Source: Bacteroidales bacterium
GTDB lineage: Bacteria; Bacteroidota; Bacteroidia; Bacteroidales; VadinHA17
Length of the DNA: 64,000 nt
Direction of reading: 5' to 3'
Assembly (NCBI GenBank): GCA_029932855.1
Contig: JAOZPG010000015.1
Coordinates: 1 to 64,000 of the forward strand
The notes under the pieces are model-generated. The model did not search any database. It saw only the letters and a program-made list of their open reading frames with translations, and was not told the origin of the DNA. This document shows positions 47,645 to 55,674 of this stretch, one piece after another; position 1 is the first letter of the stretch, and each line of letters begins with the position of its first letter. The position numbers were made by a program, and so were the translations under genes.

Positions 47645-49432
47645 ATGTTTATAGACAAAAGATCATTACAAAACACTATTCTATATTTTTTACTGCTTCT
47701 TGTTTTTTCTTCGTGCAGATCCAAAGAGCTTAATATAACTATACTTCAGACATCTGATGTGCATGCTGCCATATTTCCCTACGATTTTATTAGGGCAAAG
47801 GAAACGGATCATTCCCTGGCTCAGGTTCATAGCTATGTTAAGAAGATGAGAAAGACGGGAAACCAGGAAGTGATTCTGCTTGATAACGGTGATATATTGC
47901 AGGGTCAGCCAACTGTGTACTATTCAAACTATGAAGAGCCTGAACTAGCGCATATATGCAGCCGGGTGATGAATTATATGCACTATGATGCCGGCACGGT
48001 GGGTAATCATGATATTGAAGCCGGCCACAGCGTATATGATAAGATTGTAAAAGAATTTGATTTTCCCTGGCTTGCAGCTAATGCAGTCGATACTGAGACA
48101 GGTGAGCCTTACTTCGAACCATATACGGTAATATATAAAAAAGGTGTTAAAATAGTTGTTTTCGGACTTATAACACCGGGTATTCCAAAATGGTTACCCG
48201 AAGAACTGTGGAAGGGTATAGAGTTCAAAGATATGGTTGAGACCGCCGGGGAATGGGTGCCGGCCATCATAGAAGATGAGAACCCCGACATACTGGTGGG
48301 ACTGTTTCATGCAGGCCATGATGCTTCTTACGGTGGAGTATCGGCCGGGGATTATTTAAATGAGAATGCATCACTAAGGGTGGTACAGGAAGTACCGGGT
48401 TTTGATATTGTATTTATAGGTCATGATCATGATGTGTATAAAGAATGGGTGGAATCTGTTGACGGAAGTAAAGTGCTGGTGCTTGATCCGGGAAGCAGTG
48501 CCCGCTATATTTCAAGTGCAAGTATTAAACTTGAATACGAGGGCAAAGGGAAGTCGCGATCATATAAAAAGCAAATATCAGGCAGGCTGCTTGAAACATC
48601 CGGGCTTGATCCTGACAAGTCTTTTATGAAGAAGTTTTCTTCTTATAGCAGCAAGATAGATCTGTATGTCTCAAGAAAGGTGGGTGAGACAGACAGGGCA
48701 TTAAATTCAACGGATGCACTTTTCGGAGACAGTCCCTTTGGCGATCTTATTCATTCTGTGCAGCTTGAGCTGTCGGGAGCCGATATTTCTTTCACTGCCC
48801 CATTATCAATAAACGCAAGGCTTGATTCAGGTAATCTGCTTGTTAAAGATATGTTTCAGCTCTACAGGTTTGAAAATTTTCTTTATACTATGATGTTATC
48901 CGGAAAAGAAGTTCATGATTATCTCGAATACTCCTATGAGCTGTGGTTTAACACTATGCAGTCGGATAAGGATGATCTCCTGAAGTTTATTGTGGATGAG
49001 AAGGGCAGGCCCCTTAAGCATGAAAGATATCCTGTTTACAGGCTGGCAAATGCGTACTACAATTTCGATTCTGCTGAGGGTATTGAATATATTGTGGATG
49101 TGTCAAAAAAAATTGGGGAGAGGGTTGAGATACTTTCAATGACAGATGGTTCGGTTTTTGAACCCGGTGGCAGTTATAGCGTTGCTATAAATTCTTACAG
49201 GGCTAATGGCGGTGGGGGACATCTGACAGTGGGAGCAGGTATCCCGCGGGAGGAACTGGCTGATCGCATATTGAATTCCACAAGCAGGGACCTGAGGTAT
49301 TATTTAATGAAGTGGATAGAGAGTAACAGCCCCCTGAGCCCTGAAGCAAACATGAACTGGAAAGTGATTCCCCGGGATTGGTGGGAAAAAGCATATAAAA
49401 GGGATTATGAACTTTTGTTTAAAGGAGAATAA
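47645..49432 (+). CDS. UshA-like bifunctional metallophosphatase/5'-nucleotidase, lipoprotein
   Basis: The start at 47645 (MFIDKRS...) is preferred over 47621, which adds only eight residues before the signal. The signal ends in a lipobox VFSSC. The N-terminal calcineurin-type domain has LQTSDVHAA, DNGDILQG, GNHDIEAGH, GLFHAGHD and FIGHDHDVY. The C-terminal 5'-nucleotidase domain has SPFGDLIHS and VAINSYRANGGGGHL. It should hydrolyse nucleotides or 2',3'-cyclic nucleotides outside the inner membrane, releasing phosphate and nucleoside. It is plausibly part of the phosphoester-scavenging theme of this region. Confidence 0.9.
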   Translation: MFIDKRSLQNTILYFLLLLVFSSCRSKELNITILQTSDVHAAIFPYDFIRAKETDHSLAQVHSYVKKMRKTGNQEVILLDNGDILQGQPTVYYSNYEEPELAHICSRVMNYMHYDAGTVGNHDIEAGHSVYDKIVKEFDFPWLAANAVDTETGEPYFEPYTVIYKKGVKIVVFGLITPGIPKWLPEELWKGIEFKDMVETAGEWVPAIIEDENPDILVGLFHAGHDASYGGVSAGDYLNENASLRVVQEVPGFDIVFIGHDHDVYKEWVESVDGSKVLVLDPGSSARYISSASIKLEYEGKGKSRSYKKQISGRLLETSGLDPDKSFMKKFSSYSSKIDLYVSRKVGETDRALNSTDALFGDSPFGDLIHSVQLELSGADISFTAPLSINARLDSGNLLVKDMFQLYRFENFLYTMMLSGKEVHDYLEYSYELWFNTMQSDKDDLLKFIVDEKGRPLKHERYPVYRLANAYYNFDSAEGIEYIVDVSKKIGERVEILSMTDGSVFEPGGSYSVAINSYRANGGGGHLTVGAGIPREELADRILNSTSRDLRYYLMKWIESNSPLSPEANMNWKVIPRDWWEKAYKRDYELLFKGE

Positions 49433-49449
49433 CCATATTTTTTTAGATT

Positions 49450-50382
49450 ATGCAACAAATGAAAATATTACCAGGATTAAGCCTGTTATTACTGATTACT
49501 TCTCTCTTTATTGCGGGCTGTAAAATCCCATCAAATACTAAAGAATATGCCTGCTCAGCCACTGATACGGCTATAGTTGTCAGCCCCCTGGTCTTTATTG
49601 AAAAGCTTCCAGGGGAAGTAATGGAAACATCGGGACTGATGATTTATGACAGTCTGATATGGACCATTAATGACAGTGGTGGTGAGAATGTTGTTTACGG
49701 GCTGAACATGCAAAGCGGGAAGATAGAGCGAAGGATAAGGATAAAGAATGCCGTGAATCATGACTGGGAAGCTATGGCAAGGGATTCTGCTTATGTGTAT
49801 ATCGCAGATGCCGGAAATAACCATGGTACGCGTAGCGATCTGTGCATATATAAAATTGACTTGTCTGCTTTCGATTCAGCATACAAGGAAGTTGAGGCTG
49901 AAGTGATATATTTTTCCTGGCCGGGACAGAAGAGTTTTATTAAGGCTACAAATAGTAATCCATGGGACTGTGAGGCGATGTTGAGTTACGGTGACAGCCT
50001 TGTGCTTTTTTCCAAGGACTGGGTAAACCAGACCAGCAGGATGTATGTTATTTCAAAGGAGGCCGGAGATCAGGCTGCCGTCTATCACTCTGGTTGTGAT
50101 GTAGGTGTACTGGTTACCGGGGCTGATCTTAGTCCCGATAAAAAAAGCATGGTGCTGTCGGCATATAGCGATTATGATCCTTACCTCCTGCTTTTTGAGA
50201 ATTTTGAGGGAATTAACTTTTTCAGCGGTTCGGTCAGAAAATTTATCTATCCGGCATTTCATGATACCCAGACAGAGGGGATTTGTTTCACCGGAAATGA
50301 TACTCTGCTGATATCTGCCGAAAAGTCCAGATCATTTAAGCAGGCAGTTTATATCTTTTCCCTTTCCTCCCTTGATCTTTAA
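49450..50382 (+). CDS. Predicted beta-propeller lipoprotein of unknown function
   Basis: A 310-residue protein whose lipoprotein signal ends in IAGC (about 24). An alternative ATG three codons in (49459) gives a cleaner signal. The body has repeating strands such as SGLMIYDSLIWTINDSGGEN, HDWEAMARD and YIADAGNNHGTR, reminiscent of SdiA-regulated-type or esterase-like propellers that contain paired acidic metal sites. The function is not recognised. It starts 18 bp after the nucleotidase gene and is probably cotranscribed with it. Its stop is 13 bp from the convergent amidohydrolase gene. Confidence 0.7.
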   Translation: MQQMKILPGLSLLLLITSLFIAGCKIPSNTKEYACSATDTAIVVSPLVFIEKLPGEVMETSGLMIYDSLIWTINDSGGENVVYGLNMQSGKIERRIRIKNAVNHDWEAMARDSAYVYIADAGNNHGTRSDLCIYKIDLSAFDSAYKEVEAEVIYFSWPGQKSFIKATNSNPWDCEAMLSYGDSLVLFSKDWVNQTSRMYVISKEAGDQAAVYHSGCDVGVLVTGADLSPDKKSMVLSAYSDYDPYLLLFENFEGINFFSGSVRKFIYPAFHDTQTEGICFTGNDTLLISAEKSRSFKQAVYIFSLSSLDL

Positions 50383-50394
50383 TGTCCAGTATTC

Positions 50395-51825
50395 TTATTT
50401 CCTGTAATCAAAAGGTGGTTCCCTGTCTCCCAGTAATGGCTTATAAACAAAATCCACACCTCTTTTTTCAAGGAATTCATTCTTTATGCCTGTTATGATC
50501 TCAGGATCCGAATAAATGTCTGCCGCTGATAATGCTATGGCTTTGGCAGCATTGATCATCGCTTTCATGGCAATTGAAGTTCCTCCGCATGAAACAGCCT
50601 GCCAGCTGTGAGCTGGTGTTCCAGGTACCCAGACGGCAGTTATAAGTCCGGCTGTGGGAACCATCCAGCTAACATCTCCCACATCGGAAGAAGCAGGAGA
50701 TGCATAGGATTGAAAGGGAAGGATACTCTCAGCCATACTCATGGCTTTAATGCTTCCATTTAGAGTGAGCCTGATCTTTTCTGCATATTCCTTCTCCTGC
50801 TTATCGTAAATAACGCCTCCTACCTTTCTGAGGTTCTTATCCATTATCTCAGAAAGTTTAATGTTTGGAAGAACAGGATATACGCCGCCCATTATCTCAT
50901 ATGTCATTTTTGTACCCGTCCCCAGTGCTGCTCCTTCAGCAGCTTTTAATATTCTGTCAAATATTTGATTAAGCTCTTTAACATTCTTATATCTCACATA
51001 ATAATATACCTCTGCAAATGAAGGGACAACATTTGGAGCATCTCCTCCCTTGGTTATTACATAATGTATCCTGGCCTTATCAGGAATATGTTCCCTCATC
51101 ATGTTTACCATATAGTCAAGTGCTTCAACGGCATCCAGTGCAGAACGACCTTTTTCCGGTGAGCCTGCAGCATGTGAGGCAATTCCATAATACCTGAACT
51201 TTACAGATATATTGGCATTTGTTGTTCCCGGGCTTGCAGCGTTCATATCGGCCGGGTGCCAGTGCAGGGCAATATCCAGATTATCAAAGACTCCCTCTCT
51301 GACCATATAAACTTTTCCCGAACCACCTTCTTCTGCTGGTGTACCAAAGAATTTAATGGTTCCCGGGGTATTAGTGTCTTCTAACCAGTGTTTTACAGCT
51401 ATAGCCGCTGCTGCCGAGGCAACACCGAAAACATGATGACCGCAGCCATGACCCGGAGCACCTTCTATAACAGCTTTCTTTTCTGGAATGGCTAATTGTG
51501 ACATAGCCGGAAGAGCATCATATTCACCAATTATTCCTATAAGCGGTGTACCTTGTCCGTAGGTGGCTACAAAGGCGGTTGGAAGGCCTGCAACTCCTTT
51601 TTCAATTTTAAATCCTTCTTTAGCCAATAATGCCTGCAGCTTTGCGGAACTCTCAAATTCAAGGTATCCCAGTTCAGGATTGTTCCATATATCCATAGCA
51701 AGTTTCTCATATTCCTTTTTATTCCTGTCAAGAAAAGCTCCAATTTCCTTCTTAGTATTCTGAGAGTGTAGCTGAAATATGTTTAGAAGAAAAATTAATA
51801 TTGCCAGATGGATTTGTGTTTTCAT
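50395..51825 (-). CDS. M20 family amidohydrolase (AbgB-like)
   Basis: A 476-residue metallohydrolase with a signal peptide (residues 1-21, ending QLHSQ). Metal-binding and catalytic motifs are IGEYDALPAMSQLA, the GHGCGHHVFGVAS His/Cys cluster, GTPAEEGGSGK and ALHWHPAD, with the dimerisation domain beginning near KFRYYGIASHAAGSPEKGRSALDA. Relatives cleave p-aminobenzoyl-glutamate or N-acyl amino acids. The exact substrate is unknown; a periplasmic location is inferred. A final SWQAVSCGG with His nearby completes the site. Confidence 0.88.
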   Translation of the reverse strand: MKTQIHLAILIFLLNIFQLHSQNTKKEIGAFLDRNKKEYEKLAMDIWNNPELGYLEFESSAKLQALLAKEGFKIEKGVAGLPTAFVATYGQGTPLIGIIGEYDALPAMSQLAIPEKKAVIEGAPGHGCGHHVFGVASAAAAIAVKHWLEDTNTPGTIKFFGTPAEEGGSGKVYMVREGVFDNLDIALHWHPADMNAASPGTTNANISVKFRYYGIASHAAGSPEKGRSALDAVEALDYMVNMMREHIPDKARIHYVITKGGDAPNVVPSFAEVYYYVRYKNVKELNQIFDRILKAAEGAALGTGTKMTYEIMGGVYPVLPNIKLSEIMDKNLRKVGGVIYDKQEKEYAEKIRLTLNGSIKAMSMAESILPFQSYASPASSDVGDVSWMVPTAGLITAVWVPGTPAHSWQAVSCGGTSIAMKAMINAAKAIALSAADIYSDPEIITGIKNEFLEKRGVDFVYKPLLGDREPPFDYRK

Positions 51826-51932
51826 GTTGTTTTAGTGTTGTGTTAAGCTTATTGTTCTCCTCATCTAAGGTGAAAGGCTGCTAAAATTATTAAATTTGCA
51901 GTTAACTAAAGCAAATTGCAGCTAAAAACTTG

Positions 51933-52571
51933 ATGCAAAAGGAAAATATGGAGAAGGATATATATAAAGGAGGGGAGATGCTACCCCTGGTAGAGGCTTT
52001 TTATACTATACAGGGAGAAGGCTTTCATACTGGCAAGGCTGCTTACTTCTTAAGGATTGGTGGCTGTGATGTGGGATGCAGCTGGTGCGATACTAAGTTT
52101 GCATGGGATCCTGAGCTTCATGAGCTCACCGGCATAAATGATATTTTAAAAGGAACGTTAGATTCAGGGGCTGATTCGGTAGTGGTTACCGGTGGAGAAC
52201 CGCTTACATATAAGCTCGACAAGCTATGTGCTCTTTTCAGGAAACATGGATTAAAAACCTTCCTTGAAACATCCGGTGCATATCCTCTTAGTGGTGACTG
52301 GGACTGGATATGCCTGTCTCCAAAGCAGAATATGCCTCCCGGAGATGCAATTTTTGCTAAAGCGGATGAACTGAAAGTGATAATCCAGAATGAAGAGGAT
52401 CTTGACTGGGCCGAGAATAATGCCCGCAGGGTTCCGGATTCCTGTCGCTTGTTTTTGCAACCCGAATGGAGCAGGTATGAAAAAATCATCCCACGGCTGG
52501 TTGAATATGTGAAAAGCTATCCAAAATGGAATGTATCCCTGCAATCGCATAAGTTCATGCATATCCCCTGA
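51933..52571 (+). CDS. queE: 7-carboxy-7-deazaguanine synthase (radical SAM)
   Basis: A 212-residue radical SAM enzyme converting 6-carboxytetrahydropterin to 7-carboxy-7-deazaguanine on the way to queuosine. The [4Fe-4S] motif Cys45-x3-Cys49-x2-Cys52 (GGCDVGCSWCDTKF) and FYTIQGEGFHTGKAAYF are typical of QueE, as is VVTGGEPL. The first ATG is at 51933, preceded by an in-frame TTG. The ATG at 51948 has a purine-rich AAAGGAAAAT before it and may be the real start. No other queuosine gene is in the window. Confidence 0.93.
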   Translation: MQKENMEKDIYKGGEMLPLVEAFYTIQGEGFHTGKAAYFLRIGGCDVGCSWCDTKFAWDPELHELTGINDILKGTLDSGADSVVVTGGEPLTYKLDKLCALFRKHGLKTFLETSGAYPLSGDWDWICLSPKQNMPPGDAIFAKADELKVIIQNEEDLDWAENNARRVPDSCRLFLQPEWSRYEKIIPRLVEYVKSYPKWNVSLQSHKFMHIP

Positions 52572-52608
52572 TCCGTAATTATGGCCTTTTTTTTGTAGCT
52601 TTATTGTT

Positions 52609-54549
52609 ATGGAACAAAAGCATATGATAAATATGTTTCGTATTGTATTGGCACTGATGATTTTGCCGGCATCAGTACCAGGCTATTCCCAGCTACATTC
52701 AGAATCGAGGAAGGCTGTGGCTTATTATAATCAGGCTATGCAGAGCTACCGCTTCCTTGATTATAAGAAGGCAGAGCAGGAACTGGAACTGACCCTGAAG
52801 GCCGATCCTGAATTTATTGAGGCCTACCTGTTGAGGGCAGAGATGAGTTCAGATATGAAGAAATTTGACATTGCTATCCGGGCCTACAGGAAAGTTATTG
52901 AAATAGATCCGGATTTTTATAAGAATGCTTTCTATAACCTGGGCCACCTTGAAATGTTAAGAGGTGAGTATAGATACGCCCTGGATCATCTGCAGGCATT
53001 TTTGTCCCTGGAGGGGACTTCTGAAAAACTTATCCCCAAAGCAGATAAAGATATTGCAAACTGCAGCTTTGCCCTTGAAGCAATGGAGAAACCGGTTGAT
53101 TTCAATCCTATAAGGATGGGAGATGAGATAAACAGCAAATATGATGATTACTGGCCTTCTGTAACTGCCGATGATAAAACCATGGTATTTACAAGGCTCG
53201 ATCTTTTGGATCCCAAAATGCCGCCTGAAGGAGCTAAGAATGAGAATTTTTATTTAAGTGATAAGCAGGACGGAATATGGACAGAGGCTCAAAAACTGGG
53301 TCCACCGGTAAACACTATAAGAAATGAAGGAGCCCAGTCACTTACTGCTGATGGTAACTTTATGTATTTCACTGCCTGCAACAGGGAGGATGGCCTTGGG
53401 AGTTGTGATCTTTATGTCTCTTCAAGACTGAAGGGTAAATGGCTGCCTCCCTCAAACCTGGGTAGTCCCGTAAATTCAAAGGGCTGGGATACGCAGCCAT
53501 CAATAGCCCCCGACGGGAGAACCCTTTATTTTACAAGTAACCGTCCGGGAGGAAAAGGGAAAATGGATATCTGGTATTCCACACTTAGTGATGAGGGCAA
53601 GTGGAGTGAGCCTGTAAACCTGGGCGACAGTATTAATACTGCAGATAATGAGATGTCACCCTATATTCATAAAGACAACAGGCGCCTTTACTTTTCTTCT
53701 GATGGCTGGACGGGGATGGGGGGATTTGATCTTTTTGTTTCCGTAATGAAAGCCGACAGTAGCTGGCAAAAGCCGCAAAATATGGGATATCCCATAAATA
53801 CCTGGTCTGATGAGGTGGGACTTGTTCTTACCGCCAGGGGGGATGTGGGATATTTCTCTTCAGCCAAGGAGGAAGAAACAGGAAGAGACATATACTATTT
53901 TGAGCTTCCCGTGGAAATGAAGCCTGAGCCTGTCTCATATATTGAAGGGAAGGTGTTTGATAAACTTAGTGAGAAAGCCCTTATTGCAAGGATTGAGTTA
54001 ATTGATCTTGAGAACAGCAGAAATATTCTCAGGGCATTTTCCGACTACAAGGGAAGCTTCCTTGTCAGCCTGCCTGCTAATAAGAACTATGCTCTTAATG
54101 CATCCAGGGCTGGTTACCTGTTTTATTCAGCCAATTTTAGCTTTAAGGGTGATTTTTCAATTGATGAGCCAAGGCAACTTGATATACCACTGAGCCCGCT
54201 GCTTAAAGGTGAAAGGACAGCACTTCGTAATATTTTTTTCGATTATGATTCTTATGAATTACTGGATGAGAGCATGGTAGAGCTGGATAAGCTCGTACAG
54301 TTTCTTAAAGATAATGATCAGATAAAAGTACTTATAGAGGGGCATACCGACAGCAGGGGAGAGCCTGCATATAATCTTAGCCTTTCAGCAAAAAGGGCCC
54401 GTGCAGTGAGGGGATACCTGCTTGATAATAATATTTCATTATCCAGGCTGTCATATATAGGATACGGAGAAAGCCGTCCACTTGCCGGTAACGAAACCGC
54501 TGAGGGCCGGGCCCTGAACCGCCGCATAGAGATAGTTATTGTTGAGTAG
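52609..54549 (+). CDS. TPR-PD40-CRD-OmpA protein, PorE-like
   Basis: A 646-residue protein with a signal peptide (about 1-28, ending GYSQ). Domains in order: TPR helices (about 30-150), a PD40 propeller with repeats like SIAPDGRTLYFTSNRPGG (about 170-430), a carboxypeptidase-regulatory-like beta domain (about 445-520) and OmpA_C (about 534-646, with GHTDSRGEPAYNLSLSAKRA). Length and order match PorE, which anchors the T9SS to peptidoglycan, more closely than the larger relative at 3104-5644. It lacks an obvious lipobox. The T9SS role is inference. It starts 37 bp after queE. Confidence 0.85.
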   Translation: MEQKHMINMFRIVLALMILPASVPGYSQLHSESRKAVAYYNQAMQSYRFLDYKKAEQELELTLKADPEFIEAYLLRAEMSSDMKKFDIAIRAYRKVIEIDPDFYKNAFYNLGHLEMLRGEYRYALDHLQAFLSLEGTSEKLIPKADKDIANCSFALEAMEKPVDFNPIRMGDEINSKYDDYWPSVTADDKTMVFTRLDLLDPKMPPEGAKNENFYLSDKQDGIWTEAQKLGPPVNTIRNEGAQSLTADGNFMYFTACNREDGLGSCDLYVSSRLKGKWLPPSNLGSPVNSKGWDTQPSIAPDGRTLYFTSNRPGGKGKMDIWYSTLSDEGKWSEPVNLGDSINTADNEMSPYIHKDNRRLYFSSDGWTGMGGFDLFVSVMKADSSWQKPQNMGYPINTWSDEVGLVLTARGDVGYFSSAKEEETGRDIYYFELPVEMKPEPVSYIEGKVFDKLSEKALIARIELIDLENSRNILRAFSDYKGSFLVSLPANKNYALNASRAGYLFYSANFSFKGDFSIDEPRQLDIPLSPLLKGERTALRNIFFDYDSYELLDESMVELDKLVQFLKDNDQIKVLIEGHTDSRGEPAYNLSLSAKRARAVRGYLLDNNISLSRLSYIGYGESRPLAGNETAEGRALNRRIEIVIVE

Positions 54550-54584
54550 CAGCTAATTTCCATTCTATCCGGAGAGGATATTTT

Positions 54585-55397
54585 TCAACTTAGCTTATTA
54601 ATCATTGCCTGACTTAAATTCCAGAGCCTGTCCTGGATACTTTCGTCGTAAGATATTGCTGCTGAAGGAGTAATGTTGTTGTTCATAAAGTACATTCCAC
54701 TGATGCCGGCAAGTTCTTCGGCATTTGCAAGGTAATAAATGCGTTTTGCACCTTCAATCGGATCATCACCTATTGCTCCCCAGCCTGCTTTTAGTAGCTT
54801 GGTATTTATTACTCCGGGATGCATTGAATTTACGGTGATATTGAAATTTTTTAGTTCCCTGCTTAGTTTATTGGTAAAGAGTATATTACATAGCTTGGAT
54901 AAAGAATAAGCATTATCTCCATTATAGAATTTTTCTCCATTGAGATTATCAAAATCTATGCTTGTGGCATGTATCATTGAGCTTAGATTAATAATCCGGG
55001 CAGCATCAGATTTTTTTATTAAATCCATGAGCTTTAGGCTGAGGCCAAAAGGAGCAAGGTAATTAACCATAAATGTTTTTTCCGGCCCCTTATCCGGGAT
55101 AATCCTCTCTTCTTCGTAAATACCTGCATTATTTACAATTATGTCTATTCTCGGAAATTGCTTATGTATTGCATCAGACATTGCAATTATCTGGTTGTAA
55201 TAACAAAAATCGGCATTCAGGTAACTTACATTTTTATTCCCGGTTTTATTTATTATTTCCCGGCATATTGCCCTGCCTTTTTCAGGTCTTTTTCCATGCA
55301 TCAACAAGATCGCACCTTCCTTTGCCAGCATAAAGGCAGTTTCTTTTCCTATACCGTCTGTTGCACCGGTTAATAAGACTATCTTATTATTAAGCAT
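54585..55397 (-). CDS. Short-chain dehydrogenase/reductase
   Basis: A 270-residue Rossmann-fold oxidoreductase. The cofactor motif TGATDGIG (11-18), the NNAGIYEEE strand (about 90), the catalytic Ser in NLSSMIHAT and YSLSK (Tyr and Lys, about 164-168) are intact. The HGKRPEKG stretch after beta2 suggests NADP preference. It resembles retinol-dehydrogenase/WW-oxidoreductase-type SDRs; the substrate is unknown. It is not part of the CRISPR system downstream. Confidence 0.88.
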   Translation of the reverse strand: MLNNKIVLLTGATDGIGKETAFMLAKEGAILLMHGKRPEKGRAICREIINKTGNKNVSYLNADFCYYNQIIAMSDAIHKQFPRIDIIVNNAGIYEEERIIPDKGPEKTFMVNYLAPFGLSLKLMDLIKKSDAARIINLSSMIHATSIDFDNLNGEKFYNGDNAYSLSKLCNILFTNKLSRELKNFNITVNSMHPGVINTKLLKAGWGAIGDDPIEGAKRIYYLANAEELAGISGMYFMNNNITPSAAISYDESIQDRLWNLSQAMINKLS

Positions 55398-55554
55398 TGT
55401 TTGAAGATATTATTCTTATCCCTGTAAATCTAATCAGAATTGATGTAATAATTATACTATTTAAGTTTGAAAAGTATTTGATAACTAATAATTTACTAAT
55501 TTTAATATGTGGAAACATGAAGAATGAATAAATAGTTCTATGTAGTTGTATAAT

Positions 55555-55580
55555 AAAAAAACGACCTCCGGGGAGGCCGC
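55555..55580 (-). terminator. tracrRNA rho-independent terminator
   Basis: The minus-strand stem CGGCCTC/GAGGTCG with a short loop is followed by seven T residues. The one A-C mismatch on the plus strand is a G-U pair in the minus-strand RNA, so the hairpin favours the minus direction. Confidence 0.85.
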
Positions 55581-55633
55581 TTTAAATGTTTTCACAACGG
55601 AATAATCCTTATTGTGAATTGCTCAAATTGTAA
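55555..55633 (-). ncRNA. Predicted type II-C tracrRNA
   Basis: Read on the minus strand. The anti-repeat (about 55630-55608; plus-strand form starts ATTGTGAATTGC then TCAAATTGTAATAAC) matches the first ~27 bases of the crRNA-strand repeat with two short gaps. Next comes a nexus-like hairpin around AAGGATTATTCC, flanked by TTCACAA and TTGTGAA, which can pair with each other. Last is a GC-rich terminator hairpin (55579-55562) whose single plus-strand mismatch becomes a G-U pair in minus-strand RNA, followed by a U-run (55561-55555). A perfect -7 box TATCTTTG lies just upstream. The estimated length is about 79 nt; the ends are inferred. Confidence 0.85.
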
Positions 55634-55636
55634 TAA

Positions 55637-55644
55637 CAAAGATA
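55637..55644 (-). promoter_or_regulatory. tracrRNA promoter -7 box
   Basis: The minus strand reads TATCTTTG, a full match to TAnnTTTG, placing the start of transcription near 55633, at the edge of the anti-repeat. It lies only about 30 bp before the cas9 start codon, so tracrRNA and cas9 are divergent. Confidence 0.55.
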
Positions 55645-55674
55645 TATAAAAGCAGACAAATAAAAAATATTGAG

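Noticed and set aside
54585-55397. SDR gene as an accessory member of the CRISPR locus
   Set aside because: It is on the opposite strand, beyond the tracrRNA terminator, and is an ordinary short-chain dehydrogenase with no link to adaptation or interference.
55637-55644. Common ancestry of the tracrRNA -7 box and the repeat-internal box
   Set aside because: When the anti-repeat is aligned to the repeat, the two ATCTTTG blocks lie on opposite strands and do not align. The resemblance is to the promoter consensus only.
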